The translations under genes were made by a program, and so were the position numbers. Positions 6,348-10,595 of a stretch of DNA of 10,595 bases are shown here, one piece after another. The notes under the pieces are model-generated. The model had not been told where the DNA came from and did not search any database. It saw only the letters and a program-made list of their open reading frames with translations. This DNA comes from an uncultured Kiloniellales bacterium. Its GTDB lineage: Bacteria > Pseudomonadota > Alphaproteobacteria > Kiloniellales > JAKSDN01. The stretch lies in assembly GCA_937974415.1 (NCBI GenBank), contig CALJXB010000267.1:1-10595 (forward strand), given 5' to 3'. Numbering within the stretch: position 1 is the stretch's first letter; each line of letters opens with the position of its first letter.

Positions 6348-6932
6348 CTAGTCGCTGCGGTTGCCGCGCGGATCGATCCAGCCGATGTTCCCGTCGCTGC
6401 GCCGGTAGACCATGTTGAGGCCGCCGTGGGCGAGATTGCGGAACATCATGGCCGGGTGACCGGATAGATCCATCCTCATCACCGCCTCGCTGACCGTGAG
6501 GCTGGGGATATCGGTCGCCATCTCGGCGACCACCACCGGCTGGTCGCCCTGCTGCTCCCACTCGCCGTCCTGGTCCGCCTCGCCCGACAGGATGTACTGC
6601 TGGGCCGGCACCATCTCCTGATCGCCGGAATCCTCCCTGTGGTGGTCGCGCAGCCGCTGCTTGTGCCGGCGCAAGCGTTTGGACAGGCGTTCCGCTGCGG
6701 CGTCGAAGGCGGGATAAGGCTGGTCCGCCTCGCCGTGGGCTTCGAGGTGGATGTTGCGGCCCACGTGCGCGGAGACCACCGCGCGGAAATTGTGGCCGGT
6801 GCGCGAGAGCGTAACCCGGGCGTCGATCGCGTCGCCGAAATACTTGCCCAGCATCCGCGAGAGGCTTTCCTCCATATGGCCGCGCAGCGCGGTCCCAACA
6901 TCGATCTGTTGGCCTTTAACGGAAAGTTGCAT
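6348..6932 (-). CDS. hpf: Ribosome hibernation promoting factor, long form
   Basis: Long HPF binds the decoding centre of idle 30S subunits and dimerises 70S ribosomes into inactive 100S particles during starvation. From the ATG at 6932 the protein has 194 residues, typical of the long form. The N-terminal HPF/RaiA ribosome-binding domain is about 1-98 (starting MQLSVKGQQIDVGTALR). A charged linker spans about 97-128, and the C-terminal dimerisation domain about 130-188 includes IPSLTVSEAVMRMDLSGHPAMMF and VYRRSDGNIGWIDP. The ATG is where the family begins, but no good Shine-Dalgarno precedes it. A GTG at 6977 would add 15 residues and also lacks one. A sigma-70-type promoter lies at 7017-7045, and complementary segments around the start may fold over it. 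ptsN follows after 22 bases. Confidence 0.94.
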   Translation of the reverse strand: MQLSVKGQQIDVGTALRGHMEESLSRMLGKYFGDAIDARVTLSRTGHNFRAVVSAHVGRNIHLEAHGEADQPYPAFDAAAERLSKRLRRHKQRLRDHHREDSGDQEMVPAQQYILSGEADQDGEWEQQGDQPVVVAEMATDIPSLTVSEAVMRMDLSGHPAMMFRNLAHGGLNMVYRRSDGNIGWIDPRGNRSD

Positions 6933-6996
6933 CAGATCGGGGATCCCGGTCTCCGCGGGCGAACCGCCAGCCGCCACCTGTGATTACGGAAAGGCC
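6902..6996 (-). promoter_or_regulatory. Possible pseudoknot or alternative fold around the hpf start codon
   Basis: In the mRNA (minus strand) GGCCUUU (6996-6990) is complementary to AAAGGCC (6917-6911), and CGAUCUG (6939-6933), directly before the ATG, to CAGAUCG (6908-6902). The order is 5'-B', A', AUG, B, A-3', so the two 7-bp stems cross: either an H-type pseudoknot (second and third strands 2 nt apart) or two mutually exclusive folds. The start codon lies in the 15-nt stretch between A' and B. Seven-base matches are not rare in GC-rich DNA, so this is a candidate only. Confidence 0.25.
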
Positions 6997-7016
6997 CCTG
7001 GTCTCGGAGCGGGCGC

Positions 7017-7045
7017 AACATAGTGGTGCCCTCGCCGCAAGTCAA
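7017..7045 (-). promoter_or_regulatory. Sigma-70-type promoter for hpf-ptsN
   Basis: On the minus strand TTGACT (7045-7040) and TATGTT (7022-7017) are separated by exactly 17 bases: five of six -35 matches, four of six -10 matches, with the best-conserved positions intact. Transcription would start near 7010, giving a leader of about 78 nt to the hpf ATG. It would let hpf-ptsN be expressed independently of the lpt-rpoN genes upstream. Confidence 0.5.
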
Positions 7046-7120
7046 TAGCCGCCCCAGGACCGCGCCGGCCCCGCGGCAGGGACGCCCGTCGAATTCGAGG
7101 CCTTTGGTCATTACTATTTC

Positions 7121-7133
7121 AACTCAACGAGTT
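7121..7133. repeat. Perfect 5-3-5 palindrome after the small ORF
   Basis: AACTC-AAC-GAGTT is a perfect inverted repeat with a 3-base loop, overlapping the stop of the 17-codon ORF. It is AT-richer than its surroundings. No T-run follows, so it may be a binding site or a small 3'-end hairpin. Confidence 0.3.
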
Positions 7134-7185
7134 AGGTTGGTTCGACAGGTTCGGCAACGAGCCGGCAAGGGGTCGATGGGGGCAT
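7132..7185 (-). CDS. Candidate 17-residue small ORF downstream of rpoN
   Basis: An ATG at 7185 opens MPPSTPCRLVAEPVEPT and stops at 7132. What makes it noticeable is the ribosome site: AAAGGAG lies 7 bases before the ATG and about 8 bases after the rpoN stop, stronger than the sites of rpoN, lptB or hpf. The peptide is proline-rich (5 of 17) with no membrane segment or recognisable motif. It could be a translated small protein, a leader peptide linked to the downstream region, or a chance ORF behind a chance purine run. Homologue conservation has not been checked. Confidence 0.3.
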   Translation of the reverse strand: MPPSTPCRLVAEPVEPT

Positions 7186-7203
7186 GTCGTCACTCCTTTG
7201 CGG

Positions 7204-8757
7204 CTAAAGGCCCGCAGCCTTCTCGCGGCGGCGTTGAACCGACGAGGGAATGCGCATGGCCTCGCGATACTTGGCCACGGTGCGGCGCGCGATATCGATT
7301 CCATCCTGCCTCAGGCATTCGACGAGCCCGTCGTCGGAGAGCACGCTGTGGGCCGTCTCGCCGTCGATCAGGCCTTTGATCCGCTGGCGGACCGCTTCCG
7401 CCGAATGGGTCACGCCGTCGGCCACGCCGGAGATCGAGGAAGTAAAGAAATACTTTAGTTCGTAAATGCCGCGAGGGCACGACAGGTACTTGTTCGACGT
7501 CACCCGGCTTACCGTGGATTCATGCATCTCGATGGCCTCGGCGATCTGGCGCAGGGTCATGGGCCGGAGAAACTGGACGCCCCGTTCGAGGAACGCCTCC
7601 TGCTGGCGGACGATTTCCTCGGTGACCTTGAGAATCGTGGTAGCGCGCTGGTGCAGGGCCTTGACCAGCCAGTTGGCCGACTGGAAGCATTCGCTCACAT
7701 AGTCCCGGGCCCGCTTGTCGTGGGCCTTGGCACTGACCCGGGCATAATATCGGTGGTTGACCAGCACTCGCGGCAGGGTCTCACCGTTCAGCTCGACCAG
7801 CCAGTCGCCCTTGGCCCGTCGGCGGACGAAGACGTCTGGGACCACCGGCTCCGCCATCTTGTGGTCGAAGGCGAGCGCCGGTTTCGGATCGAGCGCCCGG
7901 ATCTCGGCGATCATGTCTGCCAGGTCGTCGTCATCGACGCGGCAGCGGCGCTTCAGCGCGGCGAAGTCGCGCCGGGCCAGCAGGTCCAAATTCTCGATCA
8001 ATTGCGCCATGGCCGGGTCCAGGCGGTCCCGGTCCGCAAGCTGCAGCGCGAGGCATTCCCGCAGGTTCCGGGCAAACACGCCGCTTGGCTCGAAGCGGTG
8101 CAGATGCTCGAGGGTGGCTTCGATTCGGGCGACCTCGCAACCCAGCATGTCGGCCAGCGCGGCGAAATCCGCCATCAGGTATCCGGCTTCGTCCAAGTGA
8201 TCGATCAAGTGCAGCCCGATGATCCGGTCGGTCGGATCGTGCAGGTCCACGTGCAGCTGCTCCAGCAACAAGTCCCGCAGGCTTCGCTCGCTGGATAGGC
8301 GCTGATCGGCACCCATGCCGCCGTCGTTGTCGCGGCCCCCGCCGCCCGATTTGGCGAGGCTCCGGGTCGCGCCCTCGCCAGGCCAGTCCCCAGGCCAGTC
8401 CCCGGGCCTGTCCTCGGGCCAGTCCGCGGCCGCGTCGTTGGTGTAGTCGTCGGCGAAATCGGTATCGAGCGGGGCCTGATCGCGCGTTGGCAAGGTCTCG
8501 GCGATGGCCTGATCCAGACTGTCGGCCGACGGCTCGTCGTCCCCGTCGCGGCGCTGGGGCGCCTCTTCGGCGCTTGCCGCGCCTCCGTCGACATCGGACT
8601 CATCGCGCTCCAGCAGGGGGTTTTGCTCGAGCTCCCGTTCCACATAGACCGCGAGGTCCAGATGCGAGAGCTGCAGCAACTTGATCGCCTGCTGCAACTG
8701 CGGCGTCATGACCAGGGACTGGCCCTGTCGAAGCTCGAGACGTTGGGTAACCACCAT
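7204..8757 (-). CDS. rpoN: RNA polymerase sigma-54 factor
   Basis: Sigma-54 directs RNA polymerase to -24/-12 promoters that open only with an ATP-driven enhancer-binding protein; typical targets are nitrogen assimilation, motility and carbon-use genes. The 517 residues are full length. Region I (about 1-50) is the glutamine/leucine-rich activator-responsive segment, RQGQSLVMTPQLQQAIKLLQ. Region II (about 52-150) is acidic and variable, and here carries a 4-residue tandem repeat. The core-binding domain follows. A helix-turn-helix lies near 402-424 (LRQIAEAIEMHESTVSRVTS), and the RpoN box ARRTVAKYRE at 490-499 is intact for -24 recognition. The ATG gives the standard MxxTQRLELRQGQ start; AAGG upstream is a weak ribosome site. 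It begins 11 bases after lptB, the common alphaproteobacterial arrangement. Confidence 0.98.
   Translation of the reverse strand: MVVTQRLELRQGQSLVMTPQLQQAIKLLQLSHLDLAVYVERELEQNPLLERDESDVDGGAASAEEAPQRRDGDDEPSADSLDQAIAETLPTRDQAPLDTDFADDYTNDAAADWPEDRPGDWPGDWPGEGATRSLAKSGGGGRDNDGGMGADQRLSSERSLRDLLLEQLHVDLHDPTDRIIGLHLIDHLDEAGYLMADFAALADMLGCEVARIEATLEHLHRFEPSGVFARNLRECLALQLADRDRLDPAMAQLIENLDLLARRDFAALKRRCRVDDDDLADMIAEIRALDPKPALAFDHKMAEPVVPDVFVRRRAKGDWLVELNGETLPRVLVNHRYYARVSAKAHDKRARDYVSECFQSANWLVKALHQRATTILKVTEEIVRQQEAFLERGVQFLRPMTLRQIAEAIEMHESTVSRVTSNKYLSCPRGIYELKYFFTSSISGVADGVTHSAEAVRQRIKGLIDGETAHSVLSDDGLVECLRQDGIDIARRTVAKYREAMRIPSSVQRRREKAAGL
8378..8425 (-). repeat. 12-bp tandem repeat, four copies, inside rpoN
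   Basis: Four in-phase 12-bp units follow each other: CCAGGCCAGTCC twice identically (8378-8389, 8390-8401), then CCGGGCCTGTCC (8402-8413) and TCGGGCCAGTCC (8414-8425). They encode DWPE-DRPG-DWPG-DWPG, residues 112-127 of sigma-54, in acidic region II. The unit is a multiple of three, so copy number can change without a frameshift. Confidence 0.7.
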
Positions 8758-8768
8758 GATGGGCAGCC

Positions 8769-9590
8769 TTAAAGGCTAAACGTTTCGCCCAAGTAAACTC
8801 GCCGGACGTCCTCGTGCGAGACAATTTCCGAGGGCTTGCCTTCCATCAGAACGACCCCCTCGTGAATAATATAGGCGCGGTCGACGATTTCGAGCGTGTC
8901 GCGCACATTGTGATCGGTAATAAGGACGCCGATGCCGCGGTCCTTGAGGTGCAGCACCAATTCGCGAATGTCGTTGACCGCAATCGGGTCGATGCCCGCC
9001 AGAGGCTCGTCCAGCAGGATGAAATTGGGGTGGGCCGCCAGCGCCCGGGCGATTTCCACCCGCCGCCGCTCGCCGCCGGACAGCGCCATCGCCGGCGTGC
9101 GGCGCAGATGGGCGAGGGAGAACTCTGCCAGCAGGTCCTCGAGGACGGCGTTGCGCTGAGCGCTGTCCGGCTCCACCACTTCGAGGACGCCGCGGATGTT
9201 TTGCTCGACCGTCAGGCCGCGAAAAATCGAGGCTTCCTGCGGTAGATAGCCGATACCGAGCCGGGCCCGGCGGTACATGGGCAGATCGGTGATGTCCTCG
9301 CCATCGAGGGTGATCCAGCCGTAGTCCGGCGACAACAGGCCGGTGACAAGGTAGAAGCAGGTGGTCTTGCCCGCCCCGTTGGGGCCCAGCAGGCCCACAG
9401 CCTCGCCGCGCTGGACCGAAAGGCTGATACCCCTCAGAACCGGGCGCCGCTTGAAGCTCTTGCCGAGATTGACCGCCTCCAGGCCCCTGTTGTCGGCCAC
9501 CAGGCGAGGCCCGCGGCCGCCGGTCCGGGCGCCCGGCGTCGCCTCCTCGATCGGGGCGGGCGTGGTCGCGATGTCGCTCGAACGGTCCAT
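8769..9590 (-). CDS. lptB: LPS transport ATPase LptB
   Basis: LptB is the cytoplasmic ATPase of the LptB2FGC complex, which pulls lipopolysaccharide from the inner membrane and pushes it across the LptA bridge. All ABC motifs are visible: Walker A GPNGAGKTT (69-77), Q-loop Gln118 in YLPQEASIF, signature LSGGE (170-174), Walker B ILLDEP (191-196) followed by the D-loop AGID (198-201), and H-loop His227 in ITDHN. At 273 residues it is longer than the roughly 240 of E. coli LptB because of a 35-residue, proline- and glycine-rich N-terminal extension without recognisable motif. The domain proper starts at GLEAVNLGKSF. No better internal start is evident. It lies 25 bases after lptA and 11 before rpoN. 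The linkage to lptA separates it from branched-chain amino acid LivF-type ATPases. Confidence 0.97.
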   Translation of the reverse strand: MDRSSDIATTPAPIEEATPGARTGGRGPRLVADNRGLEAVNLGKSFKRRPVLRGISLSVQRGEAVGLLGPNGAGKTTCFYLVTGLLSPDYGWITLDGEDITDLPMYRRARLGIGYLPQEASIFRGLTVEQNIRGVLEVVEPDSAQRNAVLEDLLAEFSLAHLRRTPAMALSGGERRRVEIARALAAHPNFILLDEPLAGIDPIAVNDIRELVLHLKDRGIGVLITDHNVRDTLEIVDRAYIIHEGVVLMEGKPSEIVSHEDVRRVYLGETFSL

Positions 9591-9615
9591 GGCAGAGTCC
9601 GGTGCCGTTGCTGCT

Positions 9616-10467
9616 TCAGGATTCTTCGTCGCCCGGGGGCGGCTCGGGCGTCGGCACGATGAGGCCGCGGACCCGCGAGTCCGGTTCGCCGCCCGGCGGT
9701 GCGGCGAGCAGGCGGCTGACTCCTGTCGCCAGGTTGACCTCCGCGTATTCGCCGTTCAGCTGGGCCTCGCCCCGGGTGATCTTGACGTTGCCGATCAGCT
9801 CCGCAAGCTCCTTGTCCACGTGATAGACGCCGCTCTTGCTGGTCACGAAGTCCGTAGGCGTCGAGATCTCGACCTGGCCTTCCGCGTCGACCTGGCTGAG
9901 AACCAGCTGGCCCTCGTCGTCCTTGCGGAAATGGCCGACCAGGAGGTCGGCGCTGAGGCTCTTGTCGCCGCGGCTGGCCACCGCGCCGCCCCGGGCGACC
10001 GCAAGCTGCTTGGCCTCCCAATACTCAAGGCTTTCGTTGGCGGTGATGCTGTCGCCGCCGGTCTCGAGGCGCAGGGCCTTGCCGGTGAGGGTGACGACGC
10101 CGCGTTCCACGTCGTAATAGCCGTCGTCGCCGTAAACCCGCTCGTTGGGCGACAGGATCCGTACGTTTCCGTGCGCCTCGACGCGATAGATCTCGGTACT
10201 GCCGTCCGCCCCGTCCCTATAGAAGGCGGAGAGGATATCGCCGAACAGCTCGATCTCGCCGCGGGCCGCCCGGGCCTTGCCACTGGCGATATAGACCTTC
10301 TCCTTGCGGCGCCATTCGATGCCTTCGTCCGCAGTGATCTCGACCGGCTCGTCGCCGCCGCCGAAACTCACGAGATTTTGTCCGACGGCAGGTCCCGCCG
10401 CCGCAGGAGGCAGCAGCATGAGGGCGGTGAGGACGCAGGCGAGGCGCTGGCTTAGACGATCGCTCAT
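9616..10467 (-). CDS. lptA: LPS transport periplasmic protein LptA (OstA-like)
   Basis: LptA forms the periplasmic beta-jellyroll bridge that carries lipopolysaccharide from LptC to LptD. Residues 1-30 are a Sec signal peptide (core LACVLTALMLLPPAAA, cleavage near VGQ-N). The OstA/LptA domain spans about 38-250: it opens with PVEITADEGIEWRRKEKVYI, continues ASGKARAARGEIELFGDILS, and ends near GNVKITRGEAQLNGEYAEVNL. At 283 residues it is longer than E. coli LptA (about 185), as often in alphaproteobacteria, and ends in a proline/acidic tail, VPTPEPPPGDEES. The ATG overlaps the lptC stop (ATGA), with GGAG 8 bases upstream, so translation is probably coupled. Together with lptC and lptB it forms the Lpt machinery block. 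Confidence 0.93.
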   Translation of the reverse strand: MSDRLSQRLACVLTALMLLPPAAAGPAVGQNLVSFGGGDEPVEITADEGIEWRRKEKVYIASGKARAARGEIELFGDILSAFYRDGADGSTEIYRVEAHGNVRILSPNERVYGDDGYYDVERGVVTLTGKALRLETGGDSITANESLEYWEAKQLAVARGGAVASRGDKSLSADLLVGHFRKDDEGQLVLSQVDAEGQVEISTPTDFVTSKSGVYHVDKELAELIGNVKITRGEAQLNGEYAEVNLATGVSRLLAAPPGGEPDSRVRGLIVPTPEPPPGDEES

Positions 10468-10595
10468 CCGCCGGGCTCCGCAGAGGGGCGGGCCCGCGCT
10501 TCGGGGAAAAGCAAGAGTCGGCTGGGCCCGGAGAAGATAATTCGGTCTCCCTGATCGAAGGAATCGAATCCCGTTGCCTGAATTTGCCCGAAAAC
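10464..10595 (-). CDS. lptC: LptC C-terminus (partial, runs off the right edge)
   Basis: LptC is the single-pass inner-membrane protein that receives lipopolysaccharide from LptFG and hands it to LptA. Only the last 43 residues are in the window, continuous from the edge to a TGA at 10466-10464. They contain QATGFDSFDQGDRIIFSGPS and then RLLLFPEA, the typical C-terminal beta-strands of LptC. The stop overlaps the lptA ATG by ATGA. Assignment rests on this short stretch plus the position directly before lptA, where lptC normally lies. The upstream part and any promoter are outside the window. Confidence 0.85.
   Translation of the reverse strand, partial: VFGQIQATGFDSFDQGDRIIFSGPSRLLLFPEARARPSAEPGG

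Noticed and set aside
7024..7040. A sigma-54-like match on the plus strand (TGGTGC-N5-CCGCA).
   Set aside because: The -12 half lacks the conserved TT, and it points away from hpf toward the 3' end of rpoN with no gene to drive.
8378..8425. The short tandem repeat considered as part of a CRISPR array.
   Set aside because: Units are 12 bp with no spacers, in frame within rpoN, and encode a peptide repeat.

Overview
The window reads as chromosomal DNA from a GC-rich alphaproteobacterium, probably near the Rhodospirillales/Kiloniellales. Three things point there: the gene order lptC-lptA-lptB-rpoN-hpf-ptsN, the small heat-shock gene followed by a DUF1150 gene, and the heat-shock promoter and leader upstream of it. 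The order assignment is an inference, because no rRNA is present. I see no insertion sequence, CRISPR array, tRNA or rRNA.

Left part (1-3728): the start of an exported protein runs off the left edge, preceded by an 85-residue secreted protein of unknown function; both are on the minus strand. Across a 265-base divergent spacer rich in inverted repeats lies a plus-strand UDP-glucuronate decarboxylase (UDP-xylose synthase). It converges on a minus-strand gmd-fcl pair, translationally coupled by an 8-base overlap, which makes GDP-L-fucose from GDP-mannose. Together they supply activated xylose and fucose for surface polysaccharide. No glycosyltransferase or export gene is in view.

Middle (3729-5791): a secreted M23 metallopeptidase with intact zinc ligands is divergent from a heat-shock unit. 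That unit has a sigma-32-like promoter, a leader of about 110 nt that folds like a ROSE RNA thermometer (UUGCU facing the AGGAG Shine-Dalgarno), an Hsp20 chaperone, then a DUF1150 protein.

Right part (5861-10595, all minus strand): the end of lptC overlaps lptA, followed by lptB and rpoN, all tightly packed. This links the lipopolysaccharide transport bridge and its ATPase to sigma-54. After rpoN a 271-base gap holds a 17-codon ORF with a strong Shine-Dalgarno and a good sigma-70-type promoter for hpf-ptsN (ribosome hibernation factor and EIIA-Ntr). The hpf start region lacks a clear Shine-Dalgarno and has two crossing complementary segments that could form a pseudoknot.

Most genes are ordinary core functions. 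The less expected signals are in untranslated regions: the Hsp20 leader, the hpf leader, the small ORF after rpoN, the divergent spacer at 342-606, and a 12-bp tandem repeat in the acidic region of rpoN.
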